DNA of 64,000 nt from Halarchaeum rubridurum (lineage in GTDB: Archaea; Halobacteriota; Halobacteria; Halobacteriales; Halobacteriaceae): the NCBI RefSeq assembly GCF_014647115.1, contig NZ_BMOO01000004.1, forward strand, positions 310,001 to 374,000, in the 5' to 3' direction. Shown here one piece after another: positions 33,727 to 42,000 of the stretch. How positions within the stretch are numbered: the first letter of the stretch is position 1; each line of letters opens with the position of its first letter. The notes under the pieces were generated by a model, which saw only the letters and a program-made list of their open reading frames with translations, ran no database searches and had not been told where the DNA came from. The translations under genes and the position numbers were made by a program.

Positions 33727-35004
33727 TCAGGCGATGCCGACGCCCTTGTTGACCGGGATGCGCTGGCCGTCGGCGTCGTGGACGTAGCCGGTCGTCCCGT
33801 CCGCGTTCACGTAGCGGAGGGAGGTGCTGCTGCTCGAATCGACGAAGACGACTTCGGGCTCGCCGTCGCGGTCGACGTCGTCGACGCTGAGGCCCGTGTT
33901 GGAGGCCTTGGTCTCGGTCGTCAGCTGTCGCTTGTTGTTGTCCGAGTCGGCGAGGTGGACGTAGCCGGAGCCGCCGATGTACGGGACGTAGACGGTGCCA
34001 TCACCGTAGAACTCCGTCGGCTGACCCGCGGCGTACGTGTTCGCGGCGCTGACGCCGACGCTGGCCGGCGTCTCGTCGGGCGAGACGTAGTAGAGCCCGC
34101 CGCTGCTCCCGAGGTAGATGATGTCCCGGGTGCCGTCGCCGTCGTAGTCGGCGACCCCGAGGACGGAGCCGGCACCTTGCGTGCTGCTCACCTCGGCGAC
34201 GAGCGTACCGCTGGTCGCGTCGGGGCCCGTCCGGCGGAGGTCCTTGTTCGGACCGACGTAGAAGACGGAGGGGCCGCTCCCGTTCCACGACCCGGTGGCG
34301 AGGTGGGACTCCGACGACGGCGGGTCGCCGGGGAGCGTCTGCGGGGCGTCGGTCCCGTCGACGAGGTGGAGCGTGTCGTTCTGGACGTACGGGACGCCGA
34401 AGGTGCCGTCGCCGTCGAAGTCGACGGTGGCGGAGCCGACGACCTGCGGTTCGTTGCTCCGATGGGTCGTCACGCTCGCCTCGTCGTACCGGATGCTGTT
34501 GAGCGACGCGTCGCCCGCGTAGACGACGATGCCGTCGGCGAGCCCCGTGCCTCCGCCGCCGCGGTACGGGAACGAGAAGAAGTCCCGCGATTCGGCGGCG
34601 GTGACGACGACGCGGTGCGCGCCGCCGTCGAGCGACGTGTTCGCCTGGATGCGCGCGACGTAGCCCGGCCGCCAGTACGAGCCGTCGACGACGGTGACGT
34701 TCGTGACGGTCACGGGCTCGCCGTCGACGAGGACGAGCAGGGAGTCCCGGTCGGTCGGGAGCCGTAGTTCGCCGGTGTTCTTCGCGAGGAGGGTGAGCGT
34801 GTTCGTCTCGGCGTCGTAGAGGGTTGCGCCGGGGTCGCTGATGACGGTGACGCTCTGTGAGACCTGGTCGGCGTAGTCGGAGCCGATGTCCTCGATGGCG
34901 TGGCCGACGTCGCCGGCGATGTTCGTGGCGGTGCCGCCGACGATGGTGCTGAGCGAGATGGCCGCGATGAAGAGGATGACGTGCGTGATGGATACTTCGG
35001 CCAT
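33727..35004 (-). CDS. ArlG-like stator domain fused to FG-GAP/VCBS beta-propeller
   Basis: 425 residues. Residues 1-28 form an N-terminal TM helix (HVILFIAAISLSTIVGGTAT). Residues about 45-140 align with ArlG of this window (SVTVISDPGATLYDAETNTL, then TLLAKNTGEL and TSLDGGAHRVVV). Residues about 158-400 hold about six blade-like repeats, with Ca2+-binding loops DFDGDG (195-200), DYDGDG (286-291) and DVDRDG (376-381). Such propellers in integrins and FG-GAP proteins bind ligands outside the cell. The protein would be anchored in the membrane with an extracellular propeller. ATG 35004 is chosen; longer reading is basic shadow. Confidence 0.85.
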   Translation of the reverse strand: MAEVSITHVILFIAAISLSTIVGGTATNIAGDVGHAIEDIGSDYADQVSQSVTVISDPGATLYDAETNTLTLLAKNTGELRLPTDRDSLLVLVDGEPVTVTNVTVVDGSYWRPGYVARIQANTSLDGGAHRVVVTAAESRDFFSFPYRGGGGTGLADGIVVYAGDASLNSIRYDEASVTTHRSNEPQVVGSATVDFDGDGTFGVPYVQNDTLHLVDGTDAPQTLPGDPPSSESHLATGSWNGSGPSVFYVGPNKDLRRTGPDATSGTLVAEVSSTQGAGSVLGVADYDGDGTRDIIYLGSSGGLYYVSPDETPASVGVSAANTYAAGQPTEFYGDGTVYVPYIGGSGYVHLADSDNNKRQLTTETKASNTGLSVDDVDRDGEPEVVFVDSSSSTSLRYVNADGTTGYVHDADGQRIPVNKGVGIA

Positions 35005-35131
35005 GGGGGGAGACGGAGTGGGGTACTGCCTCGCGGTTATCGGCCCACGGGGATAACTCGTGTGGCCCGCTCGTGGCGTGCTCCGCTCTCGGTCCCAGGC
35101 GCGAGGGCGACAGCCGACGTACGCGACGGCC

Positions 35132-36010
35132 TCAGTCGTCGATGGCGCGCTTTGGCGTGATACGCGGCTCCGCACCGTACTCGACGCTCGCCTCGACGCC
35201 GAAGACCTCGGCGAGGAGTTCCTCCGTCACGACGTCCTCGGGGCGACCCCAGTCGTAGATGTCGCCGTCGCAGAGCGCGACGAGGTAGTCCGCGAAGCGC
35301 GCGGCCTGCGTGAGGTCGTGGAGGACGATACAGACGGTGACGTCGCGCTCCTCGTTGAGCGTCCGGATGACCTCCATCACCTGGAGTTGGTGGCGCAGGT
35401 CGAGGTACGTCGTCGGCTCGTCGAGGAGGAGCGTGTCCGTCTCCTGGGCGAGCGCCATGGCGATGCGGACGAGCTGCCGTTGCCCGCCGCTGAGGCTGCT
35501 GACGTCCTTCTCGCGGAGGTGTTCGATACCGGCGAGCGCGATGGCGCGGTCGATGGCCTCGCGGTCCGCCTCCGTCTGCCCTTCGAGGAACCCCTTGTGG
35601 GGGTAGCGCCCGTGGCCGACGAGTTCCTCGACGGTGATGCCGTCGGGGGTCGAGCCGTGCTGGGAGAGCATCCCGAGTTCGCGGGCGAACTCCTTCGAGC
35701 CGAACTCCGCTATCTCGCGGCCGTCGATGAGGACGTCGCCGCCGTCGGCGTCGAGGTGGCGGGCGAGCGTCTTCAGGAGCGTGCTCTTCCCGCTGCCGTT
35801 CGGGCCGACGAGCGCCGTCACCTCGCCCTCGGGGACGACGAGGGTCTCGGTGTCGACGACGGGGTCGTCGAGGCCGGGGTAGCCGACGCGGAGGTCGGTC
35901 GCGTGAATCTTCGCCTCGGACTCCGAGTCGCCCGCGCGCGCCTCGTCGGCCGCCTCGGTCTCGCGCGCTGTGCCATCGGTCGTCTCGGTCGTGGTGTCTG
36001 TCTTGGACAT
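35132..36010 (-). CDS. ABC transporter ATP-binding protein (iron/siderophore type)
   Basis: 292 residues. Acidic N-terminal tail of about 35 residues, then an FecE/BtuD-type ATPase: Walker A GPNGSGKST (69-77), Q-loop LSQHG, signature LSGGQRQ (about 170), Walker B TLLLDEPTTYLD (about 195) and H-loop VLHDLTQA. It energises the FecCD-type permease encoded 3 bp upstream. The transporter is predicted to import Fe3+-siderophore or another chelate. It is the distal gene of a two-gene operon whose promoter has a DtxR-type operator. Confidence 0.93.
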   Translation of the reverse strand: MSKTDTTTETTDGTARETEAADEARAGDSESEAKIHATDLRVGYPGLDDPVVDTETLVVPEGEVTALVGPNGSGKSTLLKTLARHLDADGGDVLIDGREIAEFGSKEFARELGMLSQHGSTPDGITVEELVGHGRYPHKGFLEGQTEADREAIDRAIALAGIEHLREKDVSSLSGGQRQLVRIAMALAQETDTLLLDEPTTYLDLRHQLQVMEVIRTLNEERDVTVCIVLHDLTQAARFADYLVALCDGDIYDWGRPEDVVTEELLAEVFGVEASVEYGAEPRITPKRAIDD

Positions 36011-36013
36011 CTG

Positions 36014-37117
36014 TTAGAACTCACTGAAGTCGCCGTGGCGACGCATCAAGTAGAGGAAGTACGGCCCGCCGATGACGCCCGTGACGACGCCGACGGGGAC
36101 CTGAATCGGCATGAGTGCGAGGCGCGCGACGACGTCGGCGACGAGGACGAGCGCGGGCCCGAGGAAGAGCGAGCCGACGACGAGCCGGCGGTAGTCGCTC
36201 CCGACGGCGGTGCGGACGGCGTGCGGGACGACGAGGCCGACGAAGCCGACGAGGCCGGCGACGGCGACCGCGGTCGCGGCGGCGAGGATGGCGAGCGTCG
36301 AGAGCCCGAAGCGGACGTACTCGACCGGCATCCCGAGCGAGCGCGCCGTCTCCTCGCCGAGCAGGAGGACGTTGAGGTGGCGTGAGGCGAGGAGGAGGAG
36401 CGGGACGACGACGAGCGTCGGGACGATGGCGAGGCGGAACTGCGCCCAGCCGACGCCGGTGAGCGACCCGGTCGTCCACGCGATGGCGGTCTTCACGACC
36501 GCGGTGCTGTCGAGGAAGTAGAAGAGGCCGGTCTGGAGGGACTGGAAGACGGTGGCGACGACGACGCCCGCGAGCACGAGGCGGACGGGATTCGTCCCGC
36601 CCTGCCACGCGATGGCGTAGACGAGCGCGAAGGCGACGAGGCCGCCGAGCGCGGCGGCGAACGGGAGGACGTACGACGCGCCCGTGAAGAAGACGAGCGT
36701 GACGAGCACGGCGAGGCCCGCGCCGCCGCTGACGCCGAGGATGTACGGGCTGGCGAGCTCGTTGCGCGTGACGGCCTGGAAGACGGCCCCCGAGATGGAG
36801 AGGTTCACGCCGACGAGCGCCGCGATGAAGACGCGGGGCATCCGGAGGCTCCAGACGATTATCGCGGTCTGGGAGAGCCGGTCCGGGAAGTCGCTCCCCG
36901 TGAGGATGGCGGCCCAGACGTCGACGTCGAAGAGGATACGGGGGTCGGTGAGGACGTCGAACGTCGCGCCGAGCGGCGTCGGGTACGACCCCTGAGAAAC
37001 TTGGACGAACGCGGCGACGAAGGCGACGACGACGCTCCCCACGACGAGGGATGCCAACCGTCGGTCGCGAGAGTCGAGTCGGGTGTACGCCTCCACCGAC
37101 CGCGACGACACGTCCAT
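36014..37117 (-). CDS. ABC transporter permease, FecCD/BtuC family
   Basis: 367 residues, about nine to ten TM helices. FecCD signatures include RLPRVFIAALVG-like RMPRVFIAALVGVNLSISGA, FQAVTRNELASPYILGVSGG and LCLFGLVVPH-like VGFVGLVVPHAVRT. Import permease for siderophore, heme or cobalamin; the DtxR operator in its promoter favours iron. The start is ATG 37117 (MDVSSRSVEAYT): the GTG at 37141 would sit inside the operator and be nearly at the TATA box. It overlaps nothing and leads into the ATPase gene. Confidence 0.93.
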   Translation of the reverse strand: MDVSSRSVEAYTRLDSRDRRLASLVVGSVVVAFVAAFVQVSQGSYPTPLGATFDVLTDPRILFDVDVWAAILTGSDFPDRLSQTAIIVWSLRMPRVFIAALVGVNLSISGAVFQAVTRNELASPYILGVSGGAGLAVLVTLVFFTGASYVLPFAAALGGLVAFALVYAIAWQGGTNPVRLVLAGVVVATVFQSLQTGLFYFLDSTAVVKTAIAWTTGSLTGVGWAQFRLAIVPTLVVVPLLLLASRHLNVLLLGEETARSLGMPVEYVRFGLSTLAILAAATAVAVAGLVGFVGLVVPHAVRTAVGSDYRRLVVGSLFLGPALVLVADVVARLALMPIQVPVGVVTGVIGGPYFLYLMRRHGDFSEF

Positions 37118-37130
37118 CACCCCTATTTCA

Positions 37131-37146
37131 TTTAGGGGCACCTAAA
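37131..37146. promoter_or_regulatory. DtxR-type operator TTTAGG-N4-CCTAAA (permease promoter)
   Basis: Perfect inverted repeat TTTAGGGGCACCTAAA. It overlaps the A/T-rich promoter element centred at about 37145 and lies 14 bp from the start of the permease gene, where a repressor would block transcription. The half site TTAGG is that of DtxR/IdeR boxes. The same palindrome with a different spacer is at 38301. Confidence 0.85.
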
Positions 37147-37161
37147 TCTATTGCGATACGC

Positions 37162-38295
37162 TCAGAGCGAGCCGGCGACGATGTCGGCGACGCGTTCGCG
37201 CTCGAAGAGCGCCTCGTCGTACCCGTAGAGCTGGCGCGCGCCGCGCTCCGTGAGCACGAGGTTGCTGATGGGGCCCTGGTAGAGCGGGCCGCCCCGGTAG
37301 ACGTCGCCGTTCTGAACCGCGGTGAGCTCGCTCGCCGTCTCGTGCTCCTGCATGAACGCGACGACGGTGTTCTCGAACTCGGCGGCGGTCTTGTCCTCGT
37401 GGCCGCGCAGGAGGAGGTACGCCGGGTCGATCTTGAGCAGCGTCTCGTAGTCGATGCTGCCGCGCGAGCTGTGGAAGTCCTTCACGCTCGTCTCCGCGAG
37501 CGCGTCCCGAACGTTCAGGTCGCGCCACTGCTTGAAGCTCGTCCCCTCGTTGACGAGGTAGGGGAGGAAGGAGGTGGGTTCGTCCCCCGTCGCCCACAGC
37601 ACCGCGACCTGCGGGCGCTCGGCGTCGCTCGTCGGCGCGACGTCGGTGAGCGCGTTCTGGAACTCGTCGTGGAGCGCGGCGAACGCCTCGTAACGCTCCT
37701 CGCGCCCGAAGAGCCCGGCGACCGTCTCGAAGGCCTCGTAGAGGGTGTAGTAGCGGTAGTCCTCGTGCCACGCGTAACCGCGCGAGAAGATGGAGTTCCC
37801 GAAGAAGGGCGCGACGTTCTCGACGACCTCGTCGACGTCGGCCTCGCTCCACCCCTTGAAGCGGTTGGCGAGGAAGTTCGGGTCCATGACGTGGACGTCG
37901 GCGTCGAGCGCGTAGAAGCGCTCCTTCGAGACGCCGTCCTGATAGAGCGAGATGGTATCGCTCGTATCGACCGAGACGCCCTCAAGTTCGTCGTAGTAGG
38001 TTGTGTGCCAGCGGTTGGCGAGCCAGAGCCCCTTCGGCGCGTCGAGGCCGAGCGCGACGCCCATGTCGGCGTAGCTCCCGTTGTTCGCCACCCACGTCTC
38101 GGGGACGGCGTCGAACGTCACGTCGCCGACGGGTTCCATCGAGACGGTGTAGGAGCCGTCGCCCGTCGACGTCGCGGTCGTCGTCTCGTTCGTGCTCGTA
38201 CTCGTGGTGCTCCCGCCGTCACCGGAGCCCGTGCAGCCCGCGAGCGCCGTGCCGAGGGTCGCCCCGCCGACGCCGATGAAGGTTCGCCTGTCCAT
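37162..38295 (-). CDS. iron/siderophore ABC transporter substrate-binding lipoprotein
   Basis: 377 residues. Tat/lipoprotein signal MDRRTFIGVGGATLGTALAG-C (RR at 3-4, lipobox Cys21) followed by a Thr/Ser linker and a helical-backbone (FhuD/BtuF-like) binding protein, with FDAVPETWVANNGSYADMGVALG, LDADVHVMDPNFL and YETLLKIDPAYLLLRG. It delivers the ligand to the FecCD permease. It is transcribed from its own promoter (TTTTTGTAC at 38318-38326; start exactly 27 bp on), separated from the permease gene by the latter's operator. Confidence 0.92.
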   Translation of the reverse strand: MDRRTFIGVGGATLGTALAGCTGSGDGGSTTSTSTNETTTATSTGDGSYTVSMEPVGDVTFDAVPETWVANNGSYADMGVALGLDAPKGLWLANRWHTTYYDELEGVSVDTSDTISLYQDGVSKERFYALDADVHVMDPNFLANRFKGWSEADVDEVVENVAPFFGNSIFSRGYAWHEDYRYYTLYEAFETVAGLFGREERYEAFAALHDEFQNALTDVAPTSDAERPQVAVLWATGDEPTSFLPYLVNEGTSFKQWRDLNVRDALAETSVKDFHSSRGSIDYETLLKIDPAYLLLRGHEDKTAAEFENTVVAFMQEHETASELTAVQNGDVYRGGPLYQGPISNLVLTERGARQLYGYDEALFERERVADIVAGSL

Positions 38296-38300
38296 AGTGT

Positions 38301-38316
38301 TTTAGGCCAGCCTAAA
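38301..38316. promoter_or_regulatory. DtxR-type operator TTTAGG-N4-CCTAAA (binding-protein promoter)
   Basis: Perfect inverted repeat TTTAGGCCAGCCTAAA between the TATA box (38318-38326, minus strand) and the start codon (38295) of the substrate-binding gene. Same half sites as the operator at 37131. Confidence 0.88.
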
Positions 38317-38358
38317 GTACAAAAAGTCGTCGGTCCCGTACCGGTCGGGACGGGAACC

Positions 38359-38481
38359 TTTTTACGGAGCGCGGGCGTCCGTCGGGGTATGCGCGTCGCT
38401 GTCGCCGTAGTACGTCGGTAGATACCGACCCGTTTCTGGCGCGCGTCGAAACGCTACCCCGACAGCGACGACTCCAGACAC
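38359..38481 (+). promoter_or_regulatory. valS: valS promoter and foldable leader
   Basis: TATA box TTTTTA (38359-38364), then the mini-ORF. Foldable elements: a perfect hairpin GTCGGTA-GA-TACCGAC (38414-38429) covering the mini-ORF's last codons and stop; an 11-bp pairing of 38394-38404 (mini-ORF codons 2-6) with 38460-38470; and an alternative 9-bp pairing of 38381-38389 with 38455-38463 that excludes the former if transcription starts early enough. valS has no TATA-like box at about -27 (38455), so its transcript probably starts upstream with a roughly 90-nt leader, unusual in a mostly leaderless group. Confidence 0.5.
38389..38421 (+). CDS. putative leader peptide MRVAVAVVRR upstream of valS
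   Basis: A 10-codon ORF, ATG 38389 to TAG 38421, with four valine codons out of ten (GTC, GTC, GTA, GTA), GTA being rare in such GC-rich genes. A TTTTTA box (38359-38364) is centred 27 nt before the ATG, so the ATG is at or next to the predicted transcription start: the peptide would be translated leaderless. The next gene, 60 nt after its stop, is valS. Downstream RNA can fold (see the leader entry). It is a candidate valine attenuation or stalling leader. Experimental support is absent; chance occurrence cannot be excluded. Confidence 0.5.
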   Translation: MRVAVAVVRR

Positions 38482-41130
38482 ATGACCCAGGTGCCCGACG
38501 ACTACGACCCCGCGGAACTCGAACCGCGACTCCAGCAGCGCTGGCTGGACGAGGAGACCTACCGCTTCGACGGCGACGCCAACGACCCCGACACGGCCTA
38601 CGTCGTCGACACCCCGCCCCCCTACCCGACGGGCGAACTCCACATCGGCCACGCGCTCAACTGGTCGTACATGGACTTCGCCGCGCGCTTCCACCGCCTG
38701 CAGGGCGACGACGTCCTCTTCCCGCAGGGGTGGGACTGCCACGGGCTCCCCACCGAGGTGAAAGTCGAGGAGAACGAGGGCATCCAGCGCACGGACGTCC
38801 CCCGCGACGAGTTCCGCGAGATGTGCGTCGAGCACACCCGCCACCAGATCGCCTCGATGAAGGAGACGATGCGCGAACTCGGTTTCAGCCAGGACTGGAA
38901 CGCCGAGTTCCGCACGATGGACCCCGAGTACTGGGGGAAGACCCAGGAGTCGTTCGTCGAGATGGCGGACGACGACCTCGTCTACCGGGACGAACACCCC
39001 GTCAACTGGTGTCCGCGCTGTGGCACCGCCATCGCCGACGCCGAGGTCGAACCCATCGAGCGAGAGGGCACCCTCCACTACCTCACCTTCCCCGGTGTCG
39101 ACAACGACGACGTGGAAATCGCGACGACGCGCCCCGAACTCCTCGCGGCGTGCGTCGCCGTCGCCGTCCACCCCGACGACGAGCGCTACGACGGGCGCGA
39201 GGACGACACCTTCGAGGTGCCGCTGTTCGGCCACGAGGTCGACGTCGTCGAGGACGAGGACGTCGACCAGGAGTTCGGCTCCGGGGCCGTCATGATCTGT
39301 ACGTTCGGGGACAAACAGGACGTGACGTGGTGGGCCGAACACGACCTCGACCTGCGCGCCGTCTTCACCGAGGACGGTCACCTGAACGAGGACGCCGGCG
39401 ACTACGCCGGCCTCACCATCGACGAGGCGAAGGAGGCCGTCGCCGACGACCTCGACGCCGAGGGCTACCTCACCGACACCGAACCCACCGAGCAGTCCGT
39501 CGGGGCCTGCTGGCGCTGTGACACCCCCATCGAGATTCTCTCGAAGGAGCAGTGGTTCGTCGAGGTCGACAAGGAGGCCATCCTCGAACGCGCCGACGAG
39601 GTCGAGTGGATTCCCGAGCACATGCAACAGCGCCTCGTCGAGTGGACGGAGGGGATGGACTGGGACTGGGTCATCAGTCGCCAGCGCGTCTTCGCGACGC
39701 CCATCCCCGCGTGGGAGTGTGAATCGTGCGGGCACTGGCACATCGCGTCCGGCGACGAGACGCCCGTCGACCCCACCGAGGAGCCCCCGGCCGTGGGGAG
39801 TTGCCCCGCGTGCGGGAGCGACTCGTGGACCGGCGAGACCGACGTAATGGACACCTGGATGGACTCCTCCATCACGCCGCTGCACATCTCCGGGTGGCCC
39901 GAGGGCATCGACTTAGAGGAGTTCGAACCCGTCAGCCTCCGCCCGCAGGGCCACGACATCATCCGGACGTGGGCGTTCTACACGCTCCTGCGCACCGGCG
40001 AACTCACCGACGAGAAGCCGTGGGAGAACGTCCTCGTCAACGGGATGGTGTTCGGCCCGGACGGCAACAAGATGAGCAAGTCTCGGGGCAACACGGTCAG
40101 CCCCGAGGAGGCCGTCGAGGAGTACAGCGCGGACGCCGCCCGACAGGCGCTCGCGCTCGGCGGCCAGCCCGGTAGCGACGTCCAGTTCCAGTGGAAGGAG
40201 GTCAAATCCGCCTCCCGCTTCCTCACGAAGCTCTGGAACATCGTGAAGTTCGCCGCCGGCCACTTCGACGAGGACACCCCGGACATCGCGGACCCCGCGT
40301 ACCGCGACGCCGACACTTGGATACGCTCGAAGGCGACGCGCGTCGCCAGCGACGTCGAGGCCGAGATGGAGGCCTACCGCTTCGACGCCGCCCTCCGCGA
40401 ACTGCGCGAGTTCGCGTGGAACGACCTCGCCGACGACTACGTCGAACTCGCCAAGGGGCGACTCTACAACGGCCGGCCCGGCGAACGCGACGCCGCTCGC
40501 AAGACGCTCTACGACGTCGTCTCCGCCGTCGCGCGGATGCTCGCGCCGTTCAGCCCGCACCTCGCCGACGAAATCTGGACCTACCTCCCCGGCACCGAGG
40601 GGAGCGTCCACACCGCCGAGTGGCCCGCCCTCGACGCCTACGACGAGGAGGCCGAGGCCCGCGGCGAAGTCATCGCCGAGGCCACCCGCGAGATTCGCGC
40701 GTGGAAGTCCGCCAACGGCTACCCGCTCAACGCCGACCTCGACGACGTCGAACTCTACTTCGACCCGGGAAGCGTCGTCGAGAACGTCGACACCTACGAC
40801 CTCTCCGAGACCGTCAACGCCCCCGTCCGCGTCCGCGACGGCCGTCCGAACGTCGAACTCGTCCCCGTGGACGTCGACGGCGACGACTCCGAAATCGGCC
40901 CCGAGTTCCGCGGCGATGCCGGCATCGTCCTCCAGGCGCTAGACGAGGCCGACCCCGAGGTCATCCAGGCCCAGCAGAACTCCGGCGACACCGTTACCCT
41001 CGACGTCGACGGCGAGGAGTACGAACTCGACGCCGACTGGGTCACCGTCGAGGAGGAGTACCGGGCGGAGGGCGGCGAGGAGGTCGCGGTCGTCGAGACC
41101 GAGTTCGGCACCGTGCTCGTCTACCCGTAG
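38482..41130 (+). CDS. valS: valyl-tRNA synthetase
   Basis: 882 residues, class Ia. HIGH motif in [17 protein letters not shown] (about residue 50), editing CP1 domain with two zinc-type segments ([13 protein letters not shown] and CESCGHW...CPACGSDSW), KMSKS in [12 protein letters not shown] (about 535), then the anticodon-binding domain; no long C-terminal coiled coil, as typical of archaea. It charges tRNA-Val and edits mischarged Thr. Start ATG 38482 ([19 protein letters not shown]). A possible Val-rich leader precedes it; a triloop hairpin (41150-41168) follows the stop. Confidence 0.96.
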   Translation: MTQVPDDYDPAELEPRLQQRWLDEETYRFDGDANDPDTAYVVDTPPPYPTGELHIGHALNWSYMDFAARFHRLQGDDVLFPQGWDCHGLPTEVKVEENEGIQRTDVPRDEFREMCVEHTRHQIASMKETMRELGFSQDWNAEFRTMDPEYWGKTQESFVEMADDDLVYRDEHPVNWCPRCGTAIADAEVEPIEREGTLHYLTFPGVDNDDVEIATTRPELLAACVAVAVHPDDERYDGREDDTFEVPLFGHEVDVVEDEDVDQEFGSGAVMICTFGDKQDVTWWAEHDLDLRAVFTEDGHLNEDAGDYAGLTIDEAKEAVADDLDAEGYLTDTEPTEQSVGACWRCDTPIEILSKEQWFVEVDKEAILERADEVEWIPEHMQQRLVEWTEGMDWDWVISRQRVFATPIPAWECESCGHWHIASGDETPVDPTEEPPAVGSCPACGSDSWTGETDVMDTWMDSSITPLHISGWPEGIDLEEFEPVSLRPQGHDIIRTWAFYTLLRTGELTDEKPWENVLVNGMVFGPDGNKMSKSRGNTVSPEEAVEEYSADAARQALALGGQPGSDVQFQWKEVKSASRFLTKLWNIVKFAAGHFDEDTPDIADPAYRDADTWIRSKATRVASDVEAEMEAYRFDAALRELREFAWNDLADDYVELAKGRLYNGRPGERDAARKTLYDVVSAVARMLAPFSPHLADEIWTYLPGTEGSVHTAEWPALDAYDEEAEARGEVIAEATREIRAWKSANGYPLNADLDDVELYFDPGSVVENVDTYDLSETVNAPVRVRDGRPNVELVPVDVDGDDSEIGPEFRGDAGIVLQALDEADPEVIQAQQNSGDTVTLDVDGEEYELDADWVTVEEEYRAEGGEEVAVVETEFGTVLVYP

Positions 41131-41149
41131 GACCTCGACCGGTTGCGGT

Positions 41150-41168
41150 GCGCGGCCGCAGGCCGCGC
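41150..41168. terminator. triloop hairpin after valS
   Basis: Perfect 8-bp stem GCGCGGCC/GGCCGCGC with loop GCA, 20 bp after the valS stop. It is of the same kind (perfect stem, 3-nt loop) as the array after engB. Terminator function is inferred from position only. Confidence 0.45.
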
Positions 41169-41298
41169 TGGCAAACGCCCGACTCCGCCGACCGGGATTC
41201 GTACTCCGGCTTTCTGCGGTGACGGACACCGGCGGCGCACCCGACCCGGAAAAAGGTGGGCCACCGGCTTTACCCGTGCGCCGTCCCCCGGTTCGTGT

Positions 41299-41718
41299 AT
41301 GTCCGGATCGCTGCCGGTACGAGATATGTCGGAAGAGGTCGTGAGTATCCCCGCGAGCGCGTCGCTCGACCAGGCTGCGGAGACGATGGCCGCCCACGAC
41401 GTCGGTTTCCTCGTCGTCACCGAGGACGGCGAGGCGACGGGCGCGCTGACGGACCGGGCGCTCGCGCTCTCGCTGAGCGAGCAGGTCATCCCGGAGTCGA
41501 CGACGGTGTCGGAGCTGGCGACCGACGACCTCGTGACCATCGACCGGGACATGGACGTCCTCCGGGTCCTCGAGAAGATGAAGCTCGACGAGGTCCGACG
41601 GGTCGTGACCGTCGACGACGACGGCGAGCCGACGAGCGTCGTCTCGCTCGACGACGTGCTCGTCCTCCTCGGCGAGGAACTCGGCGACGTGGCGGACCTG
41701 CTCGAAGCGCAGGTCTGA
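41299..41718 (+). CDS. two-CBS-domain protein
   Basis: 139 residues, a tandem CBS (Bateman) module: first CBS about residues 7-60 (VRDMSEEVVSIPASASLDQA...GFLVVTEDGEATG), second about 70-130 (VSELATDDLVTIDRDMDVLR...RRVVTVDDDGEPTSVV). Such free-standing modules bind adenosyl nucleotides or NAD and act as sensors. TTTACC at 41269-41274 is 25-30 nt before the ATG. The 3' end of the gene, including its stop codon, is the start of a 109-bp tandem duplication. Confidence 0.9.
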   Translation: MSGSLPVRDMSEEVVSIPASASLDQAAETMAAHDVGFLVVTEDGEATGALTDRALALSLSEQVIPESTTVSELATDDLVTIDRDMDVLRVLEKMKLDEVRRVVTVDDDGEPTSVVSLDDVLVLLGEELGDVADLLEAQV

Positions 41719-41937
41719 GCGGGGGCGAGGAGATGGGCGACGTCCGCGAATCGGCGTTCGATTCGCGGGCCAGTCGGACGCCGGTGCGTCCGACGCTGTC
41801 GCGGACCTGCTCGAAGCGCAGGTCTGAGCGGGGGCGAGGAGATGGGCGACGTCCGCGAATCGGCGTTCGATTCGCGGGCCAGTCGGGCGCCGGTGCGTTC
41901 GACGCTGTCGCGGACCTGCTCGAAGCGCAGGTCTGAG
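41692..41937 (+). repeat. 109-bp tandem duplication from the end of the CBS gene
   Basis: Two full copies (41692-41800, 41801-41909) and a 28-bp partial third (41910-41937). The unit starts in the last codons of the CBS gene (GCGGACCTGCTCGAAGC) and continues into non-coding DNA. Copies 1 and 2 differ at only two bases, both in one 9-bp stem (GTCGGACGC-CGGT-GCGTCCGAC in copy 1), and both changes keep RNA pairing through G-U wobbles. A second hairpin, GCGAATCG-GCGTT-CGATTCGC, is in each copy. The period is not a multiple of three. Only the first copy encodes the true C-terminus. Confidence 0.92.
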
Positions 41938-42000
41938 CCTCGGTGGTGTGTCGATGCGGGAAGTTCGGGCTTTTTCTCGCGGCCGCGCGACGACGCGGGT

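Noticed and set aside
37118-37141. GTG start at 37141 for the FecCD permease
   Set aside because: It lies inside the DtxR-type operator and next to the A/T-rich promoter element; the ATG at 37117 is at the expected transcription start.
38381-38481. T-box riboswitch before valS
   Set aside because: No specifier stem or T-box sequence is visible, and T-boxes are known from bacteria. The mini-ORF with pairing alternatives fits the sequence better.
41842-42000. N-terminal extension of the M29 aminopeptidase by about 53 residues
   Set aside because: It would be translated from the 109-bp tandem repeat and has shadow-like Arg/Ser composition. The conserved N-terminal helix starts at ATG 42001.
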